Of a stretch of 64,000 nucleotides of DNA, positions 43,033-54,132 are shown in pieces (positions within the stretch are counted from its first letter, which is position 1; every line of letters starts with the position of its first letter). This stretch comes from an uncultured Lysobacter sp. (lineage in GTDB: Bacteria; Pseudomonadota; Gammaproteobacteria; Xanthomonadales; Xanthomonadaceae). The position numbers were made by a program, and so were the translations under genes. The stretch lies in the NCBI GenBank assembly GCA_946480055.1, contig CAMLID010000004.1, positions 54,629 to 118,628 on the forward strand, given 5' to 3'. Under the pieces are notes generated by a model. It ran no database searches, had not been told where the DNA came from, and saw only the letters and a list, made by a program, of their open reading frames with translations.

Positions 43033-43470
43033 TCAAAACGAGAATTTATCGACGTTGGTTATCGAGTAATCCATGATGGTTCCATCGGGGCTGAATCGAA
43101 CGCCGATGCGCCAGCCGGCGATTGACGCGGACGAAGGCGCGTCGTTTGCTGTTGCTGGTTCTATCGTCACATTGGTATAGCGAGAATCGAACCAAACAAC
43201 TTCATTTAGAAGGCCTCGGCTATCCTCCGTGCGCATATCGGCTTTTGCGAAATCCGTGCCGAAGATAGCGTCAAAATCTTCAATTTTGCAGCGCTGGCAG
43301 ATGACTCCTTGCTCGATTGCTTCGATCCCGATACGTAGCCTTTCACCTTCAGTCTCGGCCTTTGCATAGCGCAAGCCAAAGTTCTTTGCTTCATTGCTCG
43401 CAGCAAGGGCGGATCCCGATGCCGCCAGCAGCAAGAGCGCAGAGTTGATAGCCCAGCACCTCACTTTCAT
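43033..43470 (-). CDS. Small secreted protein of unknown family
   Basis: 145 aa from the ATG at 43470. A signal peptide (INSALLLLAASGSALAAS) precedes a mature part with ICQRCKIEDFDAIFGTDFAK (a CxxC) and the ending GVRFSPDGTIMDYSITNV. The paralogue at 43505 shares all these features, so the pair defines a family. Function unknown; the periplasm is the likely site. It lies between two MITE copies with its paralogue. Confidence 0.75.
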   Translation of the reverse strand: MKVRCWAINSALLLLAASGSALAASNEAKNFGLRYAKAETEGERLRIGIEAIEQGVICQRCKIEDFDAIFGTDFAKADMRTEDSRGLLNEVVWFDSRYTNVTIEPATANDAPSSASIAGWRIGVRFSPDGTIMDYSITNVDKFSF

Positions 43471-43504
43471 GGCTAGCTCTCCTAAGGGACACGTCGCGCA
43501 GTGG

Positions 43505-43946
43505 CTAGAAGGGCTTCGATACATTCGTGATCGAGTAGTCCACGATCCTTCCGGAGCGGCTAAACCGAACACCCAGGACCCATCCGTGTATGCCGATTGA
43601 TGATGGGGCATCGTTGACTTTGGCGTCTTTCGGCGGCGGCGTAAGAGCGTCAATAGTGGCTGTGTTGAAGGGCACGATTTCATGCAGGTAGCCGTCTTCG
43701 CCTTCGGTGGAGGTGTCGATCTTGGCGAAGTTGGTGCCGAATACGGCATCCAGATCACGAATGCTGCAGTTTTGACAGATGATCTTCTTATTAATGGCTT
43801 CAATACATATCTTCAGACGTTCGTCTTCGGTCTTTGCCCTCTCGTAGCGCTCACCCAATTCTTTTGGCCTGATCGTTTCCAGCTGAGACATTGATCGAAA
43901 CGGAGAGTAACGCAACAACCGTGGCTGTAAGCAGTTGAATTTTCAT
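43505..43946 (-). pseudogene. Frameshifted paralogue of the 43033 secreted protein
   Basis: The signal peptide (MKIQLLTATVVALLSVSI, NVSAGNDQAK) starts at ATG 43946 with CGGAG 8 nt upstream. The body (ELGERYERAKTEDERLKICI, ICQNCSIRDLDAVFGTNFAK, VDYSITNV) is in a different frame. The switch lies in the run TTTT at 43862-43865, where removal of one base restores alignment with the neighbour. It is a homopolymer frameshift, real or a sequencing error. Confidence 0.75.
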
Positions 43947-43990
43947 TGGCTGTTCTCCGACTAAAGACAGGCTGCGCATGACACCCTGGT

Positions 43991-44152
43991 GAAGACCGGG
44001 ACACCTACCATCAGACCCTCAGCCCGCTCACCTTCAGCCTTGGTGGTGCACCTGCTGGCCTGAGCTTCTCCGAGAGTCAGGGAGAATCACAATCCACGAT
44101 AGCCTCTCTCGTAGTGGGCCGCGATCCATAGAAAGTGGGTGCCCCGATCTTC
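43991..44152. mobile_element. MITE-like element, subfamily A (copy 9)
   Basis: 162 bp. Left end GAAGACCGGGACACCTACC, right end AGTGGGTGCCCCGATCTTC. Interior nearly identical to copy 4. It lies between the small secreted protein pair and the DUF4041 gene. Confidence 0.75.
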
Positions 44153-44220
44153 TTTTTCCGCATGCTTAGGCCAGGGTGGTTAGCAAGTCAAGCGACCGTA
44201 AGCCCTTTACTGCCACCCGC

Positions 44221-45891
44221 CTACTCGGCGGACATCGGAGCCAAATCGGCCGCTCCTGGCTCACTCTCTGCAACATCGGATACGACCTCCGGTTTGAACT
44301 GCAGTTGGGTCCGCAACCAGTCCTGCGCCGCTGGACTGTTAGTTTGCAGCGCCTTTTCGATGGCCAAGGTCTCGCGGTACTGCGTCGCATCGGCACTGAT
44401 CGTCCAGACGGCCTCCAGCCCCATTGCTTCGACACAGCCCCGCACCTCGCCCAGCGGAATTCGGAAGAATTCCTTGCGTGGATTCACCTTGTTGATCTGG
44501 CTGCGGACAAAACGTTTGTGCAGTTCACGCTCCAGCGCTGGCGCGTCGTTGGTCCAGATCATCGCGTGGATGTCGAACCCGAATGGGACGCTGGCATCGC
44601 CCAACTCGCGAATGCGATCCACCGGCTCCAAGCGGCGCGTCATACCCACCTTGAGTACGTCCTCACCAAAGGAACCGACGTTCGAGATCACATACACATG
44701 GCCGGCTTTGGTTTGTTGCGCCATGGATAGAGCGCGCTGGTTCTTGGCCTCGGCCTCGGCCAGCCGGCCTTGCAACTCCAACAACTTGGCTTCGAAACCC
44801 GCCCGTTGTTCGTCGTTGGCCTTGGCGACCTGTGCCTGCACCTTCTCAAGCGCCTTCTGCAGAACGTCCTCTTCCTTGGCGGCATCCTTGAGGGCGCGCT
44901 CAATCTCACGCTGCGCTTTTTCTTCCTCGCGAATTTGCTCACGGATGCGCCGTTGCTCTTCTTTCTCACGCTCCTTGAGCGCTTGCACTGAAGCTGCCCA
45001 CTTGAGCTCCTTGAGCCGAGATGCAAGGTAGTCTGGGGTGATGCGAGCATTCCGGAACGCAGCGCCGTTGTGATTGACCAGGGAAAACGCATCCTTGATC
45101 TGCTGCTCCAAAGTTCCGGCATTGTCGGACTTGGCACGAGCCAAGATGGTGTCCACCTTTCCGTTGAAGGCATCTATGACAAAGCGAAGCGCCGTCTGCC
45201 GACGGTTGGCCTCAACATAGTCGCATTCGGCTGCGCGATTGGAGGTCACCAAACTACGCGACAACTCTCTGGCAGCCGTCAGTTCCCGACCAGCCTCGTC
45301 GAAACCATATGCCTCGCCCAGTTGATCCAAGAGGCTGTAGGTCGGTACCAGGTAGCGATCACCATAGCCGTCGATAACGTTTTCCATCGCGACCGTGACC
45401 CGCTTGAGCTGATCGGCCTCTTTCAGGGCACGATAAGCATCTCCGGCGATCTCGGATGCGCGAACTTCGGCCTCGGCGACGATAGTCTCGGCTCGCTTGT
45501 TGGCATCCGAGATCAGCAAGGCGATCTTGGATTGCGCGTCGGCGTGCGAGATCTTGGCATCGCGCTTGAGGGCATCAGCCGCTGCAGCAGCCTCGGCACG
45601 AACCTGGTTAGCCTCCGACTGCGCGGCGGCACGTATGGCGCCGGCTTCGAGTTGCGCAGCCGCCAGCGCCTCCTGACCTTGTGCGCGAAGGGCTTCCGCC
45701 TCCGCAGCAGCGTCCCTGACATCGCGAAACGGCCGAAGACTCAGCAGCTCCTTTGTCAGCTCGTCCCGCTGGAGCTGAAATCTACGCTCGGCCTCGTCTG
45801 CCGCTTGCTTTGCCTTTTGGGCATCTGCCACCCGCCCACGATGCACGATGACCAGGGCGATGATCGCCATGCCCAGCAGAATCCATCCCAT
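44221..45891 (-). CDS. DUF4041 / T5orf172 GIY-YIG domain protein
   Basis: 556 aa. Residues 3-17 are a single membrane segment (ILLGMAIIALVIV). Residues 20-160 form a long Ala/Glu-rich coiled coil. A DUF4041-like region follows (residues 175-290, NVIDGYGDRYLVPTYSLLDQ), then a second coiled coil (KEREKEEQRRIREQIREEEK). The C-terminal GIY-YIG nuclease-type domain is T5orf172-like: GHVYVISNVGSFGEDVLKVG, MTRR, and ALERELHKRFVRSQINKVN with the catalytic-type Glu. Such proteins occur in phages and defence-rich regions; the role is unproven. It is flanked by MITE copies on both sides. Confidence 0.82.
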   Translation of the reverse strand: MGWILLGMAIIALVIVHRGRVADAQKAKQAADEAERRFQLQRDELTKELLSLRPFRDVRDAAAEAEALRAQGQEALAAAQLEAGAIRAAAQSEANQVRAEAAAAADALKRDAKISHADAQSKIALLISDANKRAETIVAEAEVRASEIAGDAYRALKEADQLKRVTVAMENVIDGYGDRYLVPTYSLLDQLGEAYGFDEAGRELTAARELSRSLVTSNRAAECDYVEANRRQTALRFVIDAFNGKVDTILARAKSDNAGTLEQQIKDAFSLVNHNGAAFRNARITPDYLASRLKELKWAASVQALKEREKEEQRRIREQIREEEKAQREIERALKDAAKEEDVLQKALEKVQAQVAKANDEQRAGFEAKLLELQGRLAEAEAKNQRALSMAQQTKAGHVYVISNVGSFGEDVLKVGMTRRLEPVDRIRELGDASVPFGFDIHAMIWTNDAPALERELHKRFVRSQINKVNPRKEFFRIPLGEVRGCVEAMGLEAVWTISADATQYRETLAIEKALQTNSPAAQDWLRTQLQFKPEVVSDVAESEPGAADLAPMSAE

Positions 45892-46120
45892 ACCTTCCCC
45901 CTGACTTTGACACGGGCGTACCCCACCCTTGGTCTTCGCCCCGTGCTCCCCACCTTAACCGATCGAGGGGTGCATGCCTCCAGGCCGCCAGAGGCTGGCT
46001 ATTTCTCGATTTGTTCGCTCCTGGCCGTGCCAATCACTAGCTATATCAAGGCGCCGCAATAGAACGTGCGCTCCAAGTATTCGTTCCAGGCAGCCGCCGC
46101 AGCCGGGGTCGGCAAAAGAA

Positions 46121-46142
46121 AAGCCCCCCAGTGGCGGGCCTT
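46121..46142. terminator. Terminator-like hairpin of a decayed 53653-type gene
   Basis: GCCCCCCAGTGGCGGGCC is an imperfect stem. With the following GTGGCAGCCAGTCCATCAG it matches the 3' flank and stop region of the gene at 53653. Confidence 0.45.
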
Positions 46143-46160
46143 GTTGGTGGCAGCCAGTCC

Positions 46161-46268
46161 ATCAGTTCAACGATGACTCCGACGGCGCTGGAGAACGTGC
46201 CGGCCCGCGGTTAAACCGCATCGACAGCATCTGCCGCAGCGCGTCCAGGCCCTCGCCTTGCCGCGCCC
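46161..46268 (-). pseudogene. Decayed 3' fragment of the 53653-type gene
   Basis: GTGCCGGCCCGCGGTTAAAC and CGACAGCATCTGCCGCAGCG align with the 3' end of the 159-aa gene (GGGCCGGCCCGCGATTGAAC, CGACAGCATCTGCCGCAGCG). The upstream part is replaced by an unrelated short signal-peptide-like start (MHRLAMCLALIALAG at 46349). The rest of 45892-46360 shows no gene. Confidence 0.7.
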
Positions 46269-46360
46269 CTTGGCGCCTACTGCATCGAGATTGATCACTA
46301 AGTTGCCGGCCAGTGCGATCAAGGCCAGGCACATGGCGAGTCTATGCATTCTGCTCAGGA

Positions 46361-46524
46361 CAAAACCGGGACACCCACTATGCGGACCCGGCCGTCTTCA
46401 GCCCTAGCGGCACGCCTGCTGCCCGAGCTTCTCGGAAAGTATGGTGCCCCACCCTTCCATAACAATCTCACTCCCGAACAAGCCGGAGGCGGGCGACTAA
46501 AGGAAAGTGGATGTCCCGATCTTC
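46361..46524. mobile_element. MITE-like element, subfamily B (copy 10)
   Basis: 164 bp. Ends AAAACCGGGACACCCACTAT and GTGGATGTCCCGATCTTC. Nearly identical to copies 5 and 6. Its right end abuts the possible SAVED-domain fragment. Confidence 0.75.
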
Positions 46525-46785
46525 CGCCTGGAAACCGGAGAGTTCGCCGTGATCTGCTTTCACCCTCCAGGACCGGTCGGCAATCACAAATTGTCCCCGA
46601 CGGTACCAATAGCCGCTCTAACACTGCCGCGTCGATTGCCCGACAACCACTGGTCAGAATCCAAGCAGCAACGACTTGCAAAGGAGTTCATGGCGACGTT
46701 GGTCAACCTTGCCGACCTGGGGATTACGACGATTCACCTCTTCTTGGCAGCGCAAAACAGTGTGGTCTTCCGCTTGGGTCGATAG
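46525..46785 (+). pseudogene. Protein fragment resembling a SAVED domain C-terminus
   Basis: The frame beginning at the MITE edge reads GEFAVICFHPPGPVGNHKLS and ends LADLGITTIHLFLAAQNSVV, FRLGR. The strand-helix ending IHLF-A-x(4)-V-F-LGR is the pattern closing SAVED domains of CBASS and related effectors. There is no own start codon. The fragment is cut by the MITE on the left and by a REP-like palindrome (TCCGCT/AGCGGA, 46772-46792) on the right. Assignment is tentative. Confidence 0.4.
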
Positions 46786-46796
46786 CGGACCTTCAG

Positions 46797-47684
46797 TCAC
46801 ATCCGCAGTGCATCCACGACGAGCGAGAACGCCGGAGAGTGTTGGCGGCGACTGGGGTAGTAAAGGTGGTAGCCGGAAAAGGGCGGGCACCAGTCCTGCA
46901 GCACGCGCACTAGACGCCCTTCCTCGATGTGGGGCGCAAACTCTTCTTCCGGCAGGAACGCGATTCCTAGCCCATCCAGTGCCGCTAGCACAATGTGGGG
47001 CGAGGTATTGAAGATCGCTTGGCCATCCACGCGCACGTTCACCTGCCGTCCGCGACGCTCGAACTCCCAGACATACAAGCCCCCGGACGTGGGGAAACGG
47101 ATGTTGATGCAGTTGTGCTGGGTCAGGTCCTCGGGGACCTTCGGAGCGGAATGCTTTTCAAAGTAGACGGTTGAGGCGACGGCGGCCATCCGCAGCTTCG
47201 GGCTGATGGGCAGAGCGATCATGTCCTTGTCGATGCTTTCGCCCAGGCGGACGCCGGCGTCGAAGCGATCGGCTACGATGTCGCGCAGCCCATAACTGAC
47301 ATCGAACTCGATATGGATGTCCGGATAGCGCTGCATCACCGGCAGCAGCTTGGGCAGCAGGATGGTCCGCAGAACGTGGTCGCCGCTGGTGATGCGAACA
47401 GAGCCGGCCGGTTTGTCCCGCAGCTCTGTGAGCGCATCCAGTTCCGCCTCGATCTCATCGAAACGGTTCCCGATGGCCTGTAGCAGCCGTTCGCCCGCCG
47501 GGGTGGACGACACGCTGCGGGTGGTGCGGGTCAGGAGGCGGATTTCCAGCCGCTCCTCCAGGGCCTTGATGGCCTGGCTGAGCGCCGATTGAGAAACCCC
47601 CAGCACCGCGCCCGCGCGTGTGAAGCTTCCCTCCCGCGCCACCGTGACGAAGGCCAACAGGTCATTAAGGTTGCGTCGTGCCAT
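46797..47684 (-). CDS. LysR family transcriptional regulator
   Basis: 295 aa. Winged helix: GSFTRAGAVLGVSQSALSQA and LLTRTTRSVSSTPAGERLL; effector domain with IVADRFDAGVRLGESIDKDM. It diverges from the reductase/hydrolase/MFS operon across 131 bp that contain an inverted repeat, and is the probable activator of that operon. Confidence 0.9.
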   Translation of the reverse strand: MARRNLNDLLAFVTVAREGSFTRAGAVLGVSQSALSQAIKALEERLEIRLLTRTTRSVSSTPAGERLLQAIGNRFDEIEAELDALTELRDKPAGSVRITSGDHVLRTILLPKLLPVMQRYPDIHIEFDVSYGLRDIVADRFDAGVRLGESIDKDMIALPISPKLRMAAVASTVYFEKHSAPKVPEDLTQHNCINIRFPTSGGLYVWEFERRGRQVNVRVDGQAIFNTSPHIVLAALDGLGIAFLPEEEFAPHIEEGRLVRVLQDWCPPFSGYHLYYPSRRQHSPAFSLVVDALRM

Positions 47685-47700
47685 AGGCTCAGTTTGGCAT

Positions 47701-47730
47701 GGCCTATTAATTAGTGAAACTTATAGGGCC
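47701..47730. promoter_or_regulatory. Probable LysR binding site
   Basis: GGCCTAT (47701-47707) and ATAGGGCC (47723-47730) are inverted arms around TAATTAGTGAAACTT. The dyad begins 17 bp upstream of the LysR start codon, on the side facing the divergent operon. Confidence 0.55.
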
Positions 47731-47815
47731 TACAAGAACTAATCATCTAATCAAACAGATCGCGCGTGAGCAGAATGATCCGCACCCTCCCCTGCGGACT
47801 CTCGGAAACTCACTC

Positions 47816-48865
47816 ATGTCTGTTCAAGCCTACGGCGCGTATGCCGGCGACAAGCCCCTGGAGTCGATGGAAATCAGCCGTCGCGCACCGGGTCCCCACG
47901 ACGTGCAGATCGACATAGCCTACTGCGGCATCTGCCATTCCGACCTCCATCAGGTCCGCGCCGAGTGGGCGGGCACCCAGTTCCCTTGCGTGCCTGGCCA
48001 CGAAATCGTGGGGCGGGTCTCGGCCGTGGGTCAGCACGTCAATGGCTTACAGGCAGGCGACTTGGTCGGCATCGGATGCATCGTCGACAGTTGCAAGCAC
48101 TGCGAGGACTGCGCCAGCGGTCTGGAGAACTATTGCGACGGCATGGTCGGCACCTACAACTTCCCGACCGCGGACGCCCCAGGCTGGACGTTCGGCGGCT
48201 ACTCCCAGCAGATTGTCGTCCACGAGCGCTACGTGCTGCGCATCCGCCACCCCGAGGCGCAGCTGCCAGCTGTGGCTCCGCTGCTGTGCGCGGGCATCAC
48301 CACCTACTCGCCGCTGCGGCACTGGAACGCCGGCCCCGGTAAGAAGGTGGGCGTGGTGGGGATCGGCGGACTGGGCCATATGGGCATCAAGCTCGCCCAT
48401 GCCATGGGCGCGCACGTCGTTGCGTTCACCACCTCCGAGTCCAAGCGCGAAGCCGCTTTGGCGTTGGGCGCCGATGAGGTGGTGGTCTCCCGCAACGCGG
48501 ACGACATGGTCGCGCACGCCAAAAGCTTCGATCTGATCGTCAACACCGTGGCCGCGCCGCACGACTTGGACGCATTCCTCGTCCTGCTCAAGCGCGACGG
48601 CGCGATGGCGCTGGTCGGTGCACCCGCCAGCCCGCACCCGTCCCCCGGCGTGTTCAACCTCATCACCAAGCGCCGCACGCTGGCGGGCTCGATGGTCGGC
48701 GGCATCCCGGAAACCCAGGAAATGCTCGACTTCTGCGCCGAGCACGGAATCGTGGCCGACATCGAGCTGATCCGGGCCGACGAGATCAACGAGGCCTACG
48801 AACGCATGCTCAAGGGCGACGTCAAATATCGCTTCGTGATCGACAACGCCACGTTGTCCGCCTAA
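47816..48865 (+). CDS. Zinc-dependent NADP alcohol dehydrogenase (YahK/CAD-like)
   Basis: 349 aa from the ATG at 47816. Catalytic zinc ligands: Cys in YCGICHSDLHQ, His in GHEIVGRV, Cys in PLLCAGITTY. Structural zinc: CKHCEDCASGLENYC. NADP fold: GVVGIGGLGHMGIKLAHAMG. This is the broad-specificity aldehyde reductase (YahK) pattern. First gene of a rightward operon controlled by the divergent LysR gene; it is followed 14 bp later by a hydrolase. Confidence 0.9.
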   Translation: MSVQAYGAYAGDKPLESMEISRRAPGPHDVQIDIAYCGICHSDLHQVRAEWAGTQFPCVPGHEIVGRVSAVGQHVNGLQAGDLVGIGCIVDSCKHCEDCASGLENYCDGMVGTYNFPTADAPGWTFGGYSQQIVVHERYVLRIRHPEAQLPAVAPLLCAGITTYSPLRHWNAGPGKKVGVVGIGGLGHMGIKLAHAMGAHVVAFTTSESKREAALALGADEVVVSRNADDMVAHAKSFDLIVNTVAAPHDLDAFLVLLKRDGAMALVGAPASPHPSPGVFNLITKRRTLAGSMVGGIPETQEMLDFCAEHGIVADIELIRADEINEAYERMLKGDVKYRFVIDNATLSA

Positions 48866-48879
48866 CCGAGGAAAGACCA

Positions 48880-51100
<2,221 letters not shown>

Positions 51101-51157
51101 GTTTGACCTTGGCCATGCCCAACTCGACGCGAGGCGTGAACTCTTTCCGCAATCACT

Positions 51158-52384
51158 ATGCAAAACGACGCCATGACCCTCCCGATAGGCGCCCAACCGG
51201 TCATCGAACAGCACGATGCCACGACGCAGACCGCCCACTGGGGCGGCGTGTTCGCCATGACGCTGTGCGTGTTCGCACTGATCGCGTCTGAATTCATGCC
51301 GGTCAGCCTGCTGACCCCGATGGCCGCCTCCCTCCGCGTCAGCCAAGGCATGGCCGGGTATGGCATCGCCATTTCCGGCGCATTCGCAGTGCTCACGAGC
51401 CTGTCCATCTCCGCGCTGGCCGGCAGCATGAACCGCAGAACCTTGCTGCTGGGGCTGACCGGCTTGATGGCCGTTTCCTGTGCGGTGGTTGCGCTGGCTC
51501 CGAACTACTTCACCTACATGGTGGGTCGCGCGCTCTTGGGCGTGGTGATCGGCGGCTTCTGGTCGATGTCCGCCGCCACCGCTATGCGCCTGGTGCCGCC
51601 CAACCAAGTGCCGCGTGCCTTGGCCATCTTCAACGGCGGCAACGCACTGGCCACCGTGATTGCCGCGCCCTTGGGTAGCTACTTGGGTTCGGTCGTCGGC
51701 TGGCGCGGCGCCTTCTTCTGCCTAATTCCGGTGGCCGCGATTGCGCTCGTCTGGCAATGGGTCAGCTTGCCGGCCATGGCCGCCGAGCGCAGCAATGGCT
51801 CCGGCAACGTGTTCCGCCTGTTCAAACGCCGATCCGTCGCACTGGGCATGGCCGCCTGTGGTGCGTTCTTCATGGGGCAGTTCGCATTGTTTACGTATGT
51901 GCGGCCGTTCCTGGAAATAGTGGCGCTCGTGAGCGTGCCCACGCTCTCGTTCATCCTACTGGGCATGGGCGTGGCGGGCTTCGTCGGCACGGCCGTCATC
52001 GGCACGTTCCTCAAACGCGGCCTATATCGCACCCTGATCGTCATTCCCGTACTGATGGCGGCGACCGCGTTGGCGCTGATCCCCTTGGGCGCCTGGGTCT
52101 GGCCCGTTACGGCCCTCTTGGCATTGTGGGGACTCCTAGCCACTGCAGCCCCGGTCGGCTGGTGGAGTTGGATTGCGCAAGCTCTGCCTAAGGATGCCGA
52201 AGCGGGCGGTGGGTTGATGGTGGCGGTGATCCAGTTGGCCATCGCCCTGGGCTCCACGGTGGGCGGTGTGCTGTTCGACAGCAGCGGCTACCAGAGCACC
52301 TTCGTGGCGGGCGCGGCCGTGCTGTTGTTCGGCGCCTTGTTGACCTTGCTGGCTTCGAACGCGCAGGCGCCGCGAGTTGCCTGA
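51158..52384 (+). CDS. MFS transporter (DHA1-type efflux)
   Basis: 408 aa with 12 hydrophobic segments. TLCVFALIASEFMPVSLLTP is TM1, as in sugar/purine efflux proteins of the AraJ/NepI/YdhP group. SMNRRTLLLGLTGLM is motif A, and GRALLGVVIGGFWSMSAATA is the TM4-5 region. It probably exports a product or toxic substrate of the surrounding enzymes. Fourth gene of the operon. Confidence 0.88.
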   Translation: MQNDAMTLPIGAQPVIEQHDATTQTAHWGGVFAMTLCVFALIASEFMPVSLLTPMAASLRVSQGMAGYGIAISGAFAVLTSLSISALAGSMNRRTLLLGLTGLMAVSCAVVALAPNYFTYMVGRALLGVVIGGFWSMSAATAMRLVPPNQVPRALAIFNGGNALATVIAAPLGSYLGSVVGWRGAFFCLIPVAAIALVWQWVSLPAMAAERSNGSGNVFRLFKRRSVALGMAACGAFFMGQFALFTYVRPFLEIVALVSVPTLSFILLGMGVAGFVGTAVIGTFLKRGLYRTLIVIPVLMAATALALIPLGAWVWPVTALLALWGLLATAAPVGWWSWIAQALPKDAEAGGGLMVAVIQLAIALGSTVGGVLFDSSGYQSTFVAGAAVLLFGALLTLLASNAQAPRVA

Positions 52385-52413
52385 GAACACCACACCAACC
52401 AAGGAGGCGTGCC

Positions 52414-52938
52414 ATGTCCCAGAACCGCCTTTGCTCAACCCTTCACCCGCCCGCGACGCGGCGGTTCTTGCAGGGGCTAGGCATGGTGCTCGGCCTGTGG
52501 GTGCTGAACGGGTGCAAGGCCAGCCAGCTTGAGGCGCCCGCCATGGTTGCCCAGGATGCCGGTAGGACGTCCGCTAGTACCCCGGAGGAAGCCCGCATGT
52601 GGATGACCGTCGGCGAACGCCGCTTCGCCATCACCTTGGCCGATACCGACGCCGCCCGTGTGTTCGCGGCCCAACTCCCGTTGACGCTGGATATGGCCGA
52701 GCTCAACGGCAATGAAAAGCACGCCGACCTGTCGCAAGCGCTCCCAACCGATGCCAGCCGTCCCGGGACGATCCACAACGGCGATCTGATGCTTTACGGA
52801 TCGAACACGGTGGTCGTCTTCTACGAGACCTTCCGTTCGTCTTACGCCTACACCCGACTGGGGCGCGTGGAGGATCCCAGTGACCTGAGTCGGGTACTCG
52901 GTCGACGTAGTAGCCGAGTGATCTTTTCAGAGCACTAG
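52414..52938 (+). CDS. Cyclophilin-like lipoprotein
   Basis: 174 aa, AGGAGG upstream. The N-terminal signal ends with lipobox LNGC. The domain MWMTVGERRFAITLADTDAA, FAAQLPLTLDMAELNGNEKH, GDLMLYGSNTVVVFYETF, YTRLGRVEDP is the beta-barrel pattern of the bacterial cyclophilin-like family often found with MFS, AKR and cupin genes. No peptidyl-prolyl isomerase active site is evident. Role unknown. Confidence 0.8.
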   Translation: MSQNRLCSTLHPPATRRFLQGLGMVLGLWVLNGCKASQLEAPAMVAQDAGRTSASTPEEARMWMTVGERRFAITLADTDAARVFAAQLPLTLDMAELNGNEKHADLSQALPTDASRPGTIHNGDLMLYGSNTVVVFYETFRSSYAYTRLGRVEDPSDLSRVLGRRSSRVIFSEH

Positions 52939-52991
52939 GCCCACCCCGTCACATCTCGCCCAGATCATCTGGACAGGAGGGTTAGTTCCTT

Positions 52992-53510
52992 ATGCAAATA
53001 CCAAGTCCGCATTTGCTGTCCCCAGCGCTGCTCATTCTGCTCAGCCTGGGGCCGATTCCACTCTCGCTCGCATCATCCAAAGGAGTCGACACCATGCACA
53101 TAGATCGGAACGGATCTCTCTCGTCCGGCAAGGGGCCTTCGGAGTACTTCACCGGCAGCGTCAGAATCGACATGCAGTTCCAGCGCGAAGCACCCTCGCG
53201 TGTGGCCGGCGCAACCGTGACCTTTGAGCCGGGCGCACGCACAGCGTGGCACAGCCATCCGCTCGGACAGACATTGATCGTCACGTCCGGAAAGGGCTGG
53301 ACCCAATGCGAAGGCGGCCCGATCGTTGAGATCGGTGCCGGAGACATCATCTGGTGTCCGCCCGGCCATCGTCATTGGCATGGCGCCACACCCACAACCG
53401 CCATGACACATATCGCCATCCAGGAAGCACTGGACGGAAAAGTGGTCACGTGGATGGAGAAGGTGAGCGACGACGATTACCGCGCGGGCCCACCGGCACC
53501 CCACTTATAA
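52992..53510 (+). CDS. Secreted cupin domain protein
   Basis: 172 aa with a signal peptide ([20 protein letters not shown]). Cupin motif 1 is [17 protein letters not shown] and motif 2 is [16 protein letters not shown]. The His residues of both can bind a metal. The closest pattern is the small cupins associated with carboxymuconolactone-decarboxylase-type and mandelonitrile-lyase-like proteins. Last gene of the operon 47816-53510. Confidence 0.85.
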   Translation: MQIPSPHLLSPALLILLSLGPIPLSLASSKGVDTMHIDRNGSLSSGKGPSEYFTGSVRIDMQFQREAPSRVAGATVTFEPGARTAWHSHPLGQTLIVTSGKGWTQCEGGPIVEIGAGDIIWCPPGHRHWHGATPTTAMTHIAIQEALDGKVVTWMEKVSDDDYRAGPPAPHL

Positions 53511-53604
53511 GATCAATCACAAAGCCGATTGCCTTCAATGACCGCTTGCAGGCGAAGGCGGACATACAGCTTCGCACCAACGCCCGCCGCACCGACAGCA
53601 GCAG

Positions 53605-53635
53605 CAAAAAAAGCCCCGCCAATGACGGGGCTTTT
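53605..53635. terminator. Bidirectional terminator
   Basis: AAGCCCCG and CGGGGCTT form an 8-bp stem with loop CCAATGA, flanked by AAAAA on the left and TTTT on the right. It serves the cupin operon rightward and the 159-aa gene leftward. Confidence 0.85.
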
Positions 53636-53652
53636 CGCTAGCTACAAGCCCA

Positions 53653-54132
53653 TCAGACCGGCGTCGGCTCCGGCGGCCCCGGCGACCGGGCCGGCCCGCG
53701 ATTGAACCGCGCCGACAGCATCTGCCGCAGCGCGTCCAAGCCCTCGCCTTTGCCGGCGATCTTCAGGAAGGCGTAGCCCTCCAGCGCGTTGGTCATCAGG
53801 TCGCTGCCCAGTGCCATCTCGGAGTCCTGCACGCGTTCGCTCAGGCGCATCAGGCGCTGGGCGCGCGGGCGCAGGGCGTCCAGTGCGCTCAGGTCGCGGT
53901 GCAGGCTGGCGACCTCGAAGTTGCGCGGCATGATGCCCGGGTTATCGCTCAGCACGTGCACCGCCTGGCGGCAGAACGCTTCGGACTTGTCGCCCATCTT
54001 GGTCAGTTGCCGGCGCTGGTCCGGCGTCAGGGCGACCAGGCCCTTCAAGTGGAGTTCCAATTGGTTCAAGGCTTCGTCGATGGCGGCGAGTGCCTCGGCC
54101 GGCAACTGCATGTCGATCAGGTTTTGACTCAT
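53653..54132 (-). CDS. Helical protein of unknown function, founder of dispersed relics
   Basis: 159 aa, no signal or membrane segment, almost wholly helical: LIDMQLPAEALAAIDEALNQ, LKGLVALTPDQRRQLTKMGD, LSALDALRPRAQRLMRLSER, LMTNALEGYAFLKIAGKGEG, then a Pro-rich tail. It resembles small helical bundle proteins, but I do not recognise a family. At least three broken copies of its 3' end lie elsewhere in the window (17822, 46161, 57047), plus orphan terminators like its own. The gene or its 3' end has therefore duplicated repeatedly. Confidence 0.8.
   Translation of the reverse strand: MSQNLIDMQLPAEALAAIDEALNQLELHLKGLVALTPDQRRQLTKMGDKSEAFCRQAVHVLSDNPGIMPRNFEVASLHRDLSALDALRPRAQRLMRLSERVQDSEMALGSDLMTNALEGYAFLKIAGKGEGLDALRQMLSARFNRGPARSPGPPEPTPV

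Noticed and set aside
46167..46349. A 60-aa exported protein
   Set aside because: A signal-peptide-like start runs straight into the decayed 53653-type relic, so it is a chance fusion.
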